The notes: generated from the sequence alone by a model not told the origin. A DNA stretch of 54,111 nt from Streptomyces alanosinicus (GCF_014650595.1 NZ_BMVG01000046.1:1-54111), one strand, 5' to 3'. Positions 43,771 to 53,582 are shown, counted from the stretch's first letter. Numbers and translations: made by a program.

Positions 43771-45453
43771 ATGCGCACGAGACTGGCCCTGCCCGTCGCT
43801 CTGATCGCTGCCATCTCCGTCACCGCCACCGCGTGCCAGTCCTCATCAGGGCAGGACTCCGCGCAGCCGGACGCGAAGAACGCTCCTTCGACCGCATCGT
43901 CCGTCGCCGACTACAACCCCACGCCGTACGACCGGATCAAGGAGGGCGGCACGTACACCACGGTCGGGACCTTCGACGACCAGGGCAACCCGTTCAACGT
44001 CAATGCCACGCTGACCGCGTCCCGTGTCTGGGCCTGGTACAACGCCGACGCGATCACCTACTCGCCGACCGGCGAGGTGCAGTACAACCCGGACTACTTC
44101 AGCGACGTGAAGGTCTCCGTGGAAGGCGGCAACCAGAAGGTCACGCTCACCATCAACCCCAGGGCTGTCTTCAACGACGGCACACCGATCGACTGGACCG
44201 CCATCAAGGCCACGTGGAAGGCCGACAACGGTTCCGACAAGGCGTACGCCGCCTCCTCCACGGACGGCTACGACCAGATCACCTCGGTCGAGAAGGGCAG
44301 GAACGCCAAGCAGGCCGTGATCACCTTCAAGGGCGTGAACCCTTCCTGGTCGAGCCTGTTCACTACCTTCCTGCACCCCAAGGCCGCGACGGTCGAGAAC
44401 TTCAACAAGGCATACGTCAAGAAGGCGCACCCGGAGTGGGGGGCGGGGCCGTACACCGTCGGCACGTGGGACGCCCACTCGGGGGACATCACGTTCGTCC
44501 GCAACCCGAAGTGGTGGGGCAGGCAGGGCAAGCTCGACAAGCGCGTCTACGTCAACCTGGAATCGACCGCGGCGGTCAACGCCTTCAAGAACGGGCAGCT
44601 CGACTACGTCTCCGCGGTCGACGCCGAGAGCCTCAAGCAGATCAAGGGGCTCAAGGGCACGGAGATCCGCAGTGGCGGAAGCCCCTTCGAGTACTCGCTC
44701 TACTTCAACACCAAGTCCTCCGTCCTCGCCGACAAAGCCGTGCGCAAGGCCTTCGAGGAGAGCATCGACCGCACACAGATCGCGAAGATCCGGTTCCAGG
44801 GCCTGGACTACAAGGAGCCGCTGCCAGGTTCCGCCATCCTCTACAGCTTCCAGAAGGGCTACGAGAACAACCTCTCAGCCGTGCTGAAGTACGCGCCGGA
44901 CGACGCCAGGAAGGCACTCGACGCGGCCGGCTGGAAGCCTGGGGGCGACGGCATTCGGGTCAGGAACGGCAAGAAGCTCGAAGTCGGATACACACTTCTC
45001 GGCGACGACCCGCTGGACAAGGCGACCGCCGGCGCCTTCGCGGCGATGCTGAAATCGGTGGGCATTCGCCTGGACATCAACAAGGCCGACGAGGCGGACT
45101 TCTCCAAGATCCTCAGCGACCGCAAGTTCGATCTGTTCCTGTCGGGAAACCGCTCGATGGACCCGTTCGGTGCCCGCTACCTGTGCGACTTCTACTGCTC
45201 CGACCGCGACTCCAATATCACCGGTGCGGGTTCGCCCGCGCTGGACACGGAGATCCGTGCCACCAGCAAGATCGCGGATCTCGGTAAGCAGGTCACGGCG
45301 GCCAACGAGGTCGAGCGGAAGGCGCTCCAGGAGTACGCCTTCCTCCCGCTGTTCAGCGGCCCCTCGACCTACGGCGTGAAGAAGGGCCTTGCCAACGTCG
45401 GCGCGACCATCTTCTACAACCCGCTCCCGGAAACGATCGGTTGGGAGAAGTAA
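43771..45453 (+). CDS. Peptide/nickel-type ABC solute-binding lipoprotein (SBP family 5)
   Basis: 560 residues. Lipoprotein signal MRTRLALPVALIAAISVTAT with lipobox Cys at residue 22 (TATACQSS). Family-5 features: TYTTVGTFDDQGNPFNVNAT, FNDGTPIDWTAIKATWKADN (the F-x-DGxP/T...D signature), GAGPYTVGTWDAHSGDITFV, EYSLYFNTKSSVLADKAVRK, AFEESIDRTQIAK and late FYNPLPETIGWEK. Captures the substrate for the preceding permease-ATPase; last gene of the four-gene unit (gap 51 bases). Substrate not predictable. Confidence 0.93.
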   Translation: MRTRLALPVALIAAISVTATACQSSSGQDSAQPDAKNAPSTASSVADYNPTPYDRIKEGGTYTTVGTFDDQGNPFNVNATLTASRVWAWYNADAITYSPTGEVQYNPDYFSDVKVSVEGGNQKVTLTINPRAVFNDGTPIDWTAIKATWKADNGSDKAYAASSTDGYDQITSVEKGRNAKQAVITFKGVNPSWSSLFTTFLHPKAATVENFNKAYVKKAHPEWGAGPYTVGTWDAHSGDITFVRNPKWWGRQGKLDKRVYVNLESTAAVNAFKNGQLDYVSAVDAESLKQIKGLKGTEIRSGGSPFEYSLYFNTKSSVLADKAVRKAFEESIDRTQIAKIRFQGLDYKEPLPGSAILYSFQKGYENNLSAVLKYAPDDARKALDAAGWKPGGDGIRVRNGKKLEVGYTLLGDDPLDKATAGAFAAMLKSVGIRLDINKADEADFSKILSDRKFDLFLSGNRSMDPFGARYLCDFYCSDRDSNITGAGSPALDTEIRATSKIADLGKQVTAANEVERKALQEYAFLPLFSGPSTYGVKKGLANVGATIFYNPLPETIGWEK

Positions 45454-45527
45454 CCACCACGCGGGACAGAGCTGTACGGCAGGCACAAGGACAGGAGGGA
45501 ACCCGTCCCCTCGGCCGACAGCCTGGC

Positions 45528-46350
45528 TCAGGACCCGCCGCGCTCGTGGGGGATCTTCTGACCCGCCACGATCGCCACGGGCAGCTGGTTCTCGGTTGGT
45601 GGCAGCGGGCAGGTGGCCAGGTCCGTGTAGGCGCACGGCAGGTTCGCGGCGCGGTTGAAGTCCAGGACGACCGTGCCGTCGGCCGCGGGCGGTTCGAGAG
45701 CCGGACCCGGTTGGCGGCGTAGGTGGTGACCCGGAGGTCACGTCGGTGAAGAGCACCGTCAACCGGCCCTCACCGTGTCCGGGGAAGGCGGTCAGGGACA
45801 GCCGGCGCCCGTCCAGCTCGAACTCGATCCTGCCCGGAGCGTCGTAGACATGCTCAAGGCCCTCGACGGCTGCGCCCACGGTGGTCGGCCGCGGCTCGTC
45901 GAAGGGGACGTACCGGCCTGTCACCGCCCAGCGCGGATCGGGCGCGTAGGCGGGTGTTCCGGTGAAGGCGGTGCGCAGCGGCGCGTCCGGGTGCCGGGGG
46001 CGCACGATGCCGTGGCCGCCGCGCTTGGCGACCTCGATGACGGCGCCTCCCCAGGCCGCGGCGACGCCACTGCGCTCGGGAAGGACGCCGAAGCGGTGTT
46101 CACCCCGCACCGGCGTTCCGTCGACGACCAGTTCCTCTCCGTCGTCGAGGATGACGACGACCCCGTCGGGGCCGGTGTGCCCTGCACCCGGCGCGTCGGG
46201 GAAACGCTGCGGCCGGCCGTCCAGCCAGTGCAGGCCGCTGATCGCCAGGAACCCGTGCGGGTCGGCGAGCCGGGTCTCCTGAGCACGGTGCCAGTCCAGC
46301 CCGTTCTCGGTGAAGGCCTGGAGGTCTGTTGTGGTCGCCTCTGTGGTCAT
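45528..46350 (-). pseudogene. DUF1684-family protein, two frameshifts near the C-terminus
   Basis: ATG at 46350 with AAGAAGGG upstream. First 200 residues in one frame: WHRAQETRLADPHGFLAISG, LHWLDGRPQRFPDAPGAGHT, GRYVPFDEPRPTTVGA, RIEFELDGRRLSLTAFPGHG, RLTVLFTDVTSG. Then a shift near 45740 (VTTYAANRV) and another near 45705 (LEPPAADGTVVLDFNRAANL, PCAYTDLATCPLPPTENQLP, VAIVAGQKIPHERGGS), stop at 45528. The blocks GLHWL, R-Y-V-P and PCAYT..ATCPLPP-EN are the DUF1684 hallmarks. Function of the family is unknown. Confidence 0.75.
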
Positions 46351-46439
46351 GAGTTCCATACCCTTCTTCGTCACACGAGGCTCGCGCCTCGCCGCCTCGC
46401 ACAGGGATGCGGGGCACCCGCCGGGCCGACGGCCCGATG

Positions 46440-46746
46440 GGCTCACTCAGCCGGCGAGTTCGCCGAGGAGCGCCCAGGTGCGTCGGCGGTCCGCTTCGCC
46501 GGAGATCTCGGTGCCCTGAGCGACGAAGAACGCGCCGCCTTGAAGGATGTCCTGGCGCGCTGTCCCGAACTCGACCCCACCGCCCAGCACATCCGCGACT
46601 TCGGTGAGATCCTCACCAACCGCATTGGTCCCACTCTCCTCAGCGACCCTCCGCGATCGCTCCCCAAGATCTGTGCCAGAACCGAGTTCGGGAGTCACTC
46701 ACGGCCCGGTGGACGGTTGGAAGCCCGTCCACCGGGAATTCCCTGA
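46440..46746 (+). pseudogene. ISL3-family transposase fragment
   Basis: Plus-strand peptide RFAGDLGALSDEERAALKDV, LARCPELDPTAQHIRDFGEI, LTNRIGPTLLSD. This matches the helical region of ISL3 transposases that follows the second catalytic Asp (compare RLAETDAAELKEIRAACPHL in the copy at 3503-4159). No other part of the IS is present; it ends in Arg/Pro-rich noise. Confidence 0.5.
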
Positions 46747-46846
46747 GTTGCCTCCGTTGACCGGTCCATTGCGGCATACCCAAGCCGCCTGCGACCTTGG
46801 CAGACCCGCTGGGCCGGCGCGGGAGGCGTTGCCCGTGGTGCTGCTG

Positions 46847-47176
46847 TCAGAGCAGCTTCTGCGGTGCCTGGAAATGGTCGACGGGAGCGATGTTGCACGC
46901 GGCCTTGGGCCCGCCGAGGCCGTGCCCCCCGATGCCCTCGCCCTCCGGCAGCGGCACCGCGCAGCGGAGGTCGACGTTGATGAGCGGAGCGCCATAGGCG
47001 TTGAGGATGCCGCCTGCGTCGCCCGTGATGGCAGTGTCGCCGTTGCCGGCTCCGAAGTCCGTGGCCGATGCGGGTGCAGCGACGGCCGTCGTGGCGGAAA
47101 TCGCGAAAGCCGCGCCGACCAGAGCCTTCGTGATCACTGCGATGTTCCTGTTCGATGAGACGTTCATCTTCTTCAT
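46847..47176 (-). CDS. Secreted protein of unknown function
   Basis: 109 residues from the ATG at 47176 (or 47167). Signal peptide MKKMNVSSNRNIAVITKALV, GAAFAISATTAVAAPASA; the mature part of about 70 residues has two cysteines (LRCAVPLPEG, KAACNIAPVD) and Gly-rich stretches (GAGNGDTAITGDAGGILNAY, EGIGGHGLGG). The layout recalls small surface-associated proteins of Streptomyces, but no chaplin or rodlin motif is present. Confidence 0.7.
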   Translation of the reverse strand: MKKMNVSSNRNIAVITKALVGAAFAISATTAVAAPASATDFGAGNGDTAITGDAGGILNAYGAPLINVDLRCAVPLPEGEGIGGHGLGGPKAACNIAPVDHFQAPQKLL

Positions 47177-47328
47177 GATCTGTTCAACGCCATGCTGTGG
47201 TTGCAGTTACGTGTGCCGGAACAGCCGTCATCGGCGAGTGCCGATTCATCGGTTCGTGCCAGTGATGGCTGATCGGCCTGGTCAGGGGGTTCTTCTGGTC
47301 GGCCCTAGAGAGCAGGGGCGATGTGTTC

Positions 47329-48508
47329 TCAGGCTGTGAGTCGGAGCATGGCGGCAGCGTGCTGTGGTCGTGACCCGTAGCGATCGGCCGCGGCGGCAGT
47401 GTTGGTCCAGCCTGCTTGGCGCATGAGTCCGATGGCGAGGTTGCGCAGGGTGGTCATGGCTCGGGGTGTGGTGCCGGTGCATATGCGTGAGGCGTCCTCG
47501 CCGTAGGTGACGTCTCGGATGTGGTGCAGGGCCTCAACCGACCAGTGATTCTGGGCGAGTTCGGCGAGTTGTGGCGGGCCGGCCTGCTCGGGCGGCAGGC
47601 TGGTGATCGCGTAGACGGTCTTCGTCTCGACCTTGCCGGTCTTGCGATGGGTGCGGCGGCGCTTGATCTCGATGGCCTGGACCGCGTGCGGGAAGAGCAG
47701 ACCTGGCCGGACGGTGCAGACCTTCAGACGGCGGATCTCACGGCGGCCGTGTCCGGCCCCGGTAGTGCGGGCCTGCAGCGGAATCTGCTTCCAGGGCAGG
47801 CGCCGCAGCTGCTTGCTCAGGTTCTTCTGGTTGCCCTTCACGACCAGGAGGTAGTGGCCGCCAGCGGTGATGACGTGCTCGCGTGAGCGCGCTGCGTGTG
47901 CATCGCATCGGCGTTGACGACGACGCCGCGCAGGTCTATCTGGTTCAGCAGCGGGGCGAAGGCAGAGATTTCGTTGCTCTTCGCGGCAATCTGACGCTGG
48001 GCGATCACGGCCTGGCATGCGTGGAGCGCGGCGGCGAGCAGGTGGACAGCGGTGCCGTCGGTGCGGGATCCGCGCATGGTCTTGCCGTCGACGGCCAGAC
48101 CGACCAGGGTGTCGCCGGGTTCGTCGACCGGATCAGCGACGTAGCGGGCGAGCCAGGCACCCACGGCGTCGTCGAGGGCGTCACCGTCCAGGCGGGCCAG
48201 GAGCCTTCCCAGCGTGGAGGCGTTGGGTGTACTGGAGGTCAGTCCGAGTTGTTCGAGCAGGCCGGAGTCGGTATCGGCGGCGAAGCGGGCGATGGCGGCC
48301 AGGGACGTGGCTCCGCCGAGGACGGCGACCAGGCACAGCGCGAGGAGGGAGCCCAGACGGTAGCGGCGGCCCGGGACACGGCGGGGATCGGGTAGCCGGG
48401 GCCCAACACGTCCGCCAAACAGGCGAGCTGTGACGGTTCCGGTTCCGGGCAGGTGGAATCAGTGTCCGCGCAGTGGCGCTGCAGGACATGGATCAGGGAG
48501 GACGGCAC
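47329..48508 (-). pseudogene. ISAs1-family transposase, two frameshifts
   Basis: From the GTG near 48508 (VPSSLIHVLQRHCADTDSTC). Frames change near 48380 (then ALCLVAVLGGATSLAAIARF, PNASTLGRLLARLDGDALDD) and again near 47870. The rest reads AWLARYVADPVDEPGDTLVG, LAVDGKTMRGSRTDG (first Asp), LRGVVVNADAMHTQRAHA (second Asp), HYLLVVKGNQKNLSKQLRRL, RTTGAGHGRREIRRLKVCTV, NHWSVEALHHIRDVTYGEDA (Glu) and NLAIGLMRQAGWTNTAAAAD. The C-terminus is natural, unlike the copy at 10601. Confidence 0.8.
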
Positions 48509-48513
48509 GCGAA

Positions 48514-48568
48514 CGCGACCCCTGTTCGTGATCAAAGGCTTCGACAACCTTGATCATCAGGGGTCGCG
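48514..48568. repeat. Inverted repeat at the ISAs1 5-prime end
   Basis: CGCGACCCCTG (48514-48524) pairs with CAGGGGTCGCG (48558-48568), and TGATCAAAGG (48529-48538) with CCTTGATCA (48548-48556). A long dyad just upstream of the transposase start; probably the terminal region of the element and able to form a hairpin in the transposase leader. Confidence 0.65.
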
Positions 48569-48831
48569 TCTCTCGTTGCCGAACCGGGTGAAGAACCCAC
48601 CACGCCTGCGCTTACTTCTCTGCCAAGTTCGGTGTGCTGAGCCGCGCTCATCAGCGTCTCGGTCGCGTCGAAGGCGGGGTCCCGCACCGGGCTCTCGGAG
48701 AGGAACCGACCGGGTTTTGGCTGGGCGCATCGGACGTGGCCGTCTTCGCAGGCCACGTGTTACCGGCCTGGTGGGTCGATGCGGTGACCAACCGAGAAGG
48801 CGGCGGTGCCGCTTGCTGTGGCGTCGAGAGG

Positions 48832-49803
48832 TCAGGCGCGGAGCAGGTCGGTCGAGACCGTCCAGAGGCGCTTGGCGGTGGCGGGATCGAGCGCCCATTC
48901 CTTGACCCCGTGCGGGTGCTGCGCGAGGTCGGCGTCGTTCGGCACGGTGTAGGCCTCTTGTGAATCGTCGAGGTAGTGGCCTCCGGAGTGCGCGAACTCC
49001 GGGGCGACGGCCGCGACGATGCTGGTGGCAGCCCCCTGCTCGACCGTTTTGTACGTGAACACTCCAGCGGCTTCGGCCGCGTCGAGCGACTCCTTCTGTT
49101 GCGTTGTGAAGTTCCGCTGCAGTCCCGTCGCGACACCGCCGGGGTTCACCGCATTGGCCACGATGCCGTCAGATGCCCAGAGGCGGGTCGCCTCGACGGC
49201 GAAGAGAGAGTTCGCCGTCTTCGACTGGGCGTAGGCAATCTGCGGGTCGTAGCTGCGACGCTCGAAGTGGAGGTCGTCGAAGACGATGCCGGAACGCATG
49301 TGCGCCGTCGAACTGACAGAGACGATCCGTGCTCCGCCGCGGTCGGCCGCTCCCAGGGCCAGGGCGTCATGGAGGCCGGTGGCGAGCGCGAAGTGGCCAA
49401 GATGATTCGTCGCGAATTGCAGCTCCCAGCCCTCACGTGTTCGTTCGAGGCCACCGGTGACCACACCTGCGTTGTTGATCAGCAGATGAAGCGGGCCGCC
49501 CCACGCGTCAACGAATCGCGTGACAGTGGTCCTGTCGGCAAGGTCGAGCCGGACGACCCGGGGCCGTATCCCTCCGGTCGACTTCGCGATCGCCTCAGCG
49601 ACGGCGTCACCCGCAGTCGTGTTGCGGACAGCGAGCGTCACCTCCGCCCCGGCAGCGGTCAACACACGAGCCGTCTCGATCCCGATTCCGGAGGAAGCGC
49701 CTGTCACGATCGCGCGGACGCCGGTGAGGGCGACGCCCCGCAGGACCTCGTCCGCGGTACTCGAAGAGGTGAAGGGCGTGGAGATGGGTTCGCGGGTAGC
49801 CAT
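48832..49803 (-). CDS. Short-chain dehydrogenase/reductase (SDR)
   Basis: 323 residues from the ATG at 49803 (MATREPISTPFTSS). Rossmann signature VTGASSGIGIETARVLTAAG near residue 36, LRNT-type Arg for NADP, DLADRT, NNAGVV, catalytic SVSSTAHM (Ser) and YAQSKTAN (Tyr, Lys); the C-terminal part GVATGLQRNFTTQQKESLDA is typical of the retinol-dehydrogenase/WW-oxidoreductase-like group. NAD(P)-dependent oxidoreductase of unknown substrate. Divergent from the TetR gene by 63 bases, so probably its target. Confidence 0.92.
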   Translation of the reverse strand: MATREPISTPFTSSSTADEVLRGVALTGVRAIVTGASSGIGIETARVLTAAGAEVTLAVRNTTAGDAVAEAIAKSTGGIRPRVVRLDLADRTTVTRFVDAWGGPLHLLINNAGVVTGGLERTREGWELQFATNHLGHFALATGLHDALALGAADRGGARIVSVSSTAHMRSGIVFDDLHFERRSYDPQIAYAQSKTANSLFAVEATRLWASDGIVANAVNPGGVATGLQRNFTTQQKESLDAAEAAGVFTYKTVEQGAATSIVAAVAPEFAHSGGHYLDDSQEAYTVPNDADLAQHPHGVKEWALDPATAKRLWTVSTDLLRA

Positions 49804-49810
49804 GGCGGTG

Positions 49811-49843
49811 ACTATACGCACTAGACTTAATTTGTATAGTGCG
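49811..49843. promoter_or_regulatory. Nested palindromes in the SDR/TetR intergenic region
   Basis: ACTATAC (49811-49817) pairs with GTATAGT (49834-49840), and CGCACTA (49817-49823) with TAGTGCG (49837-49843), around an AT-rich centre GACTTAATTT. This is the expected position and size of a TetR operator controlling both genes. Confidence 0.6.
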
Positions 49844-49866
49844 ACTCACGATCGTATGCTCGTTCC

Positions 49867-50439
49867 ATGAGCAGTCCCGATGCCGGCCACTCACCGTCGA
49901 CCGTCGCCGATACCGACCGTCGGACCATGGTTCTGGACTCCGCCATGGTCACGTTCGCGCGATTCGGTTACCGGAAGACCTCGATGGAGGAGGTGGCGCG
50001 GGCGGCGCACATCTCCCGGCCCGGGCTCTACTTTCTCTTCTCCTCGAAGGAGACTCTGTTCCGTGCCGCGGTCACCCAGGCCCTGGAGCGGGACATCACA
50101 GCGGTCGAACACGTCCTGGCCGACCCCAGCCGACCACTTCCAGAGCGCCTCGTCGAAGCATTCGACCAGTGGGCGGGCCGCTACATCGGCCCGCTGACGC
50201 GCGACATCACGGCGGTCATCGAGGACAACCCCGACCTCCTCGGAGAGATCGCCGAGACCACGCCGCGACGTTTCGAGGAACTGATCACAGAAGCGATCGC
50301 CGTCGAGTCAGGACAAGACGCGGCCCCCCTTGTCGCACAGACGATGATCAGCGCATCGATCGGCCTCAAACATCAGGCCGCATCGCGGGAGTTCTACCTC
50401 GAACGACTGTCGGTCGCCATCGATCTCCTGGTGCGCTGA
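49867..50439 (+). CDS. TetR-family transcriptional regulator
   Basis: 190 residues from the ATG at 49867. DNA-binding domain at 20-65: VLDSAMVTFARFGYRKTSME, EVARAAHISRPGLYFLFSSK, ETLFRAAVT. The C-terminal helical domain contains DITAVIEDNPDLLGEIAETT and HQAASREFYLERLSVAIDLL for dimerisation and ligand binding. Probably represses itself and the divergent SDR gene until a ligand, perhaps the SDR substrate, binds. Confidence 0.93.
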   Translation: MSSPDAGHSPSTVADTDRRTMVLDSAMVTFARFGYRKTSMEEVARAAHISRPGLYFLFSSKETLFRAAVTQALERDITAVEHVLADPSRPLPERLVEAFDQWAGRYIGPLTRDITAVIEDNPDLLGEIAETTPRRFEELITEAIAVESGQDAAPLVAQTMISASIGLKHQAASREFYLERLSVAIDLLVR

Positions 50440-50656
50440 AGCTACCCGCCGAAGCCGCAGGAGAGAGCCCGGCCGAACAGCCAGGTCCTCCCACCCGGCC
50501 AGAACTGGCACCGTCTTCGCCAACCGACGATCCTCCGGCACCCAGAACGTACGCCAACCCGGCACGCCTCCACCCCTGGTCGCCCCGCTTCACACGTCGA
50601 CCCAACAGGGGAGATGACGCAGGCGATCAGCTCATCTCGCCGACTGAGAACGCATC

Positions 50657-50949
50657 AGCCCTGGAACGCGTGGGAGGAGTTCACCCCGTTCCTGCGGTTC
50701 GACACTGAGATCCGCCGCATCGTCTGCACCACCAACGCGATCGAGTCGGTCAACGCGCAGATCCGGCGAGCGGTCAAGGCCCGGGGACACTTCCCGAACG
50801 AGCAAGCCGCCCTGAAGTGCGTCTACATGGCGATCATGTCGCTCGATCCCACTGGCAAGGGGCAGGCCCGCTGGACCATGCGTTGGAAGACTGCACTGAA
50901 CGCCTTCGACATCACCTTCGACGGCCGGCTCTCAGCAGCCCGCCAGTAG
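50657..50949 (+). pseudogene. C-terminal fragment of an IS256-family transposase
   Basis: Peptide WEEFTPFLRFDTEIRRIVCT, TNAIESVNAQIRRAVKARGH, FPNEQAALKCVYMAIMSLDP, TGKGQARWTMRWKTALNAFD is the end of an IS256 (mutator-type) transposase; NAIES carries the catalytic Glu. About 300 N-terminal residues are missing. Confidence 0.85.
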
Positions 50950-51030
50950 CCCAACCACCCCAGTTACACCACTCGTTTGGCTCTGTCACGTATTCGGTGG
51001 TAGCGCTGAGTGGTCATCGGAGCTGAGTGG

Positions 51031-52545
51031 TCATCGGAGGAGGATGCGGTGGCGGAGCAGGGCGAACCCGGCCCGGTCATGCATCTGCCGCATGATCCTC
51101 TTGGTTCGGGTGTTGACACCCTCGGTGCGGCCGTTGTGGTGGGGCAGGGTGAGGCCGGCCTCGACGGCGGCGCGGTCGAGTTCGAGGCCGTTGACGAAGG
51201 CGTGCAGGTGGGGAAGACCGAGCTTAGGACGGCTGTGATCCACTCTGTGAGCCTGGTGTCGTTGCCGACGGCGGGAGTGAGTGGTTCGGCGAACTTCCGA
51301 ACCAGCCTTGCAAGTTCGGTCATTTCAGGGCAGACGGCGGTGAGTTCCAGCAGGAGGGCGCTGTCCTTGTCCCGCAGGTTGTCGGGGCGGGTGAGGAGTA
51401 GGCGGGCGAGCCGGCGCGGGGTGGTCACGGGGCGGTCGCCCTCGGCCCTGCCGTGCGTGATGTAGCGGTAGAGGAGGTTGAGGCTGCCGCTGTGGCCCAG
51501 CTCCTTGATCTCGCGGAAGAGCTGGAGCACAGGGACCGCGGGGTCGGCGGCCCGGCGTTCGCGCAGGTGGTCGCGGTTGGGGTCGACCAGGGTGGGCCGG
51601 TAGCGTGGTGCCCGGCGCAGGGCCTCGGGCTCGCGGGTGCGTGCATACCGCCTGATGGTGTTGAGGGACAGGTTCAGGCGGCGGGCGCATTCGAGCAGGC
51701 CGACGCCCTTGCCGAGGAGGTCGTGGACCTGGTGCCAGCGCTCGCGGGTGGTCTGCTCGTGCGCGCGCGGGACGGGAGGGGTTTACGGTGGCCCGGCATG
51801 AGCTGTGGGAGCGGACCTCGGCCAGCGTCTTGTCGCACAGGTTCTTCCACAGGTGCCAGCGGTCGCTGACCTGCACCGCGCCGGGCAGGGCCCGGCGGAC
51901 CGCCTCACCGTAGGCGCCTGAGCCATCCCGGCAGACGATCTCAGCGCCGGGGTGCTCGCGCAGCCGGCATTCGAGCTTGTCCGCGCTCCGGCCGGGCAGC
52001 ACGTCGATCCGCTCGCCGGTCTCGGCATCCGTCAGAACGGTGGCATACCGGTGGCGGCGCTTGAGCGCGAAGTCGTCGACGCCGAGGATCTTTGGTACTC
52101 GTGGTGCGGGCAGCGGTAGCCGGGTCAGCAGTCGCAGGGCGGTCGAGCGGGAGATCCCCGCGGCCAGGGCGCGGGAGAGGCGCCCGCCCGGCCCGCTGAC
52201 TCCTTGACTACCGAGCCGAGCTGGTCAGCAAGTCGGCGCGTCCGCCGCTGGTAGCGTTCGATCAGGCCGGGGACCTGTTCACGGAACGTCTGCCGCGGGC
52301 AGCCAAGAACTGTGCAAACCAGGCGCCGGACCCGCACCGACACCACGACCCGGCGACCATCCGCAGGCACGTCCGCGAGCACACGCCGGTGGAAGCCGTG
52401 TATCCGCTGCGTCGGCTTCCCGCACGCCGGGCACGACACCGACGTGTCCCGGGTCCGGGCCGAGACCCGGATGACCTCGCCTCTGTCTTCCGTCACCTCC
52501 TCGACGACCAGCGCCGAAAGCCGGTCAAGGCCTCCACGTCCTGAT
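51031..52545 (-). pseudogene. ISL3-family transposase, full length but multiply frameshifted
   Basis: From about 52545: GLDRLSALVVEEVTEDRGEV, IRVSARTRDTSVSCPACGKP (zinc ribbon with C-x2-C), RIHGFHRRVLADVPADGRRV, VCTVLGCPRQTF. After a shift near 52190 come the first Asp region KILGVDDFALKRRHRYATVL, AEIVCRDGSGAYGEAVRRAL (second Asp) and VQVSDRWHLWKNLCDKTLAE. Further shifts near 51785, 51530 and 51240 lead to REIKELGHSGSLNLLYRYIT, LHAFVNGLELDRAAVEAGLT, GRTEGVNTRTKRIMRQMHDR (Glu) and the end HRILLR. Not translatable as one product. GGCTCTGTCACGTATTCGG at 50979-50997 is its probable left end. Confidence 0.8.
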
Positions 52546-52825
52546 CAAGCACCCACTCGGGCAGTTCGAGGCGTGCGCCACAGGTGACGCGGCAGGCGGC
52601 CGCCTTGTCCGGGGTGAAGGAGAACACCCATGGCCACGGTGGCGGTTCCTGGTCGGCCGTCAGCGCCTGTGCTGCTGTGCCGGAAGTAGTCAGGGCCGGT
52701 CGGCTCTGTGCTGGTCCCCGGCTGCCGCATGCCCGAGGGCTTCGACGCTGGACAGCCATGCGTCGGCGACGGCCAGGCGCTGTTTGCCGAGGACCCGGCG
52801 GGCGCGGTGGGCGAGGTTCAGAGCC
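52546..52825. other. Between IS fragments, nothing assigned
   Basis: Minus-strand pieces such as PWVFSFTPDKAAACRV and GARLELPEWVLDQDVEALTG look protein-like but were not recognised. Confidence 0.3.
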
Positions 52826-53108
52826 TGACAAAGCGTACGGCTCCCGCAAGAACCGCGCCTACCTGCGCCGACGCGGGATCCGCTGCACGATCCCCGAGAA
52901 GAAGGACCAGATCCGCAACCGCAAGAAGCTCGGCTCCTGCGGCGGCCGGCCGCCGAAGTTCGACAAGACCGACTACCGCGAGCGCCACGCGGTGGAGTGC
53001 GGGATCAATGGCCTCAAGCAGCATCGGGCCGTGGCCACTCGCTCCGACAAACTCGCCGTCCGCTACGAAGCCACCGTCCTCATCGCAGCCATCGACGAGT
53101 GGCTGTGA
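52826..53108 (+). pseudogene. C-terminal fragment of an IS5-family transposase
   Basis: DKAYGSRKNRAYLRRRGIRC, TIPEKKDQIRNRKKLGSCGG, RPPKFDKTDYRERHAVECGI, NGLKQHRAVATRSDKLAVRY, EATVLIAAIDEWL. These are the last Asp (DKAYGS) and the Glu region (R-x-x-VE-x-GINGLKQ..VATR.DK) of an IS5-group DDE transposase. The N-terminal half is absent. Confidence 0.85.
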
Positions 53109-53138
53109 CCAGCACCTTCGCGATCGGCCTGTGACCCT

Positions 53139-53582
53139 TCACTGATCCTCCGCCTCGAAGGCCTGGGCGACGGCGAGGCTGTCCTCGTAGACATGGTGCC
53201 GGGTAACAAGGCCGTCTTCAACGGTGAGGTGCAGGGCGAACCGCGCGCGATACGAACGTCTGGTGGGCCGGGCGGTCTGGCGGATCTCGCCGAGCACGAC
53301 CGCGTCGTTTCCGTCGACGAGGATGCGCTCGACCTCGGTCGCCACATGCTCCGGCATGTGGTGCTCGGCAAGCTCGCGATAGTGAGCGGCCGCGTCGGCC
53401 CGGGTTGATCGGTGACGGATCCACGGCGTGGCAGCACGACCATGCTCGGCCTCCGGCCAGTCCAGCTTCCAGTCGCCCTGCTCGGCATACAGCTCGGCAA
53501 TGCGCTCGGGGTCGCCCTCACCGATCCTGCGCAGCAGCTCTTCAATCACGGTTCGCGTGTTCGTAGGTGCGGCTATGGACAT
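53139..53582 (-). CDS. SnoaL-like / NTF2-fold protein
   Basis: 147 residues from the ATG at 53582. MSIAAPTNTRTVIEELLRRI, GEGDPERIAELYAEQGDWKL, SYRARFALHLTVEDGLVTRH, HVYEDSLAVAQAF. The pattern (helix, D-P-E-R-I-A-E-L-Y, later GLVTRHHVYEDSLAV) is that of SnoaL-like polyketide cyclase / ketosteroid-isomerase-fold proteins. Members act as small-molecule isomerases, hydrolases or binding proteins. Flanked by IS remnants on both sides. Confidence 0.82.
   Translation of the reverse strand: MSIAAPTNTRTVIEELLRRIGEGDPERIAELYAEQGDWKLDWPEAEHGRAATPWIRHRSTRADAAAHYRELAEHHMPEHVATEVERILVDGNDAVVLGEIRQTARPTRRSYRARFALHLTVEDGLVTRHHVYEDSLAVAQAFEAEDQ

Noticed and set aside
46847..47176. Calling the small secreted protein a chaplin or rodlin
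   Set aside because: No chaplin domain (GNVNVPVQ-type) or rodlin pattern; only size and export signal agree.
48634..48963. Plus-strand ORF between ISAs1 and the SDR gene
   Set aside because: It runs into the antisense of the SDR gene and shows no recognisable features.
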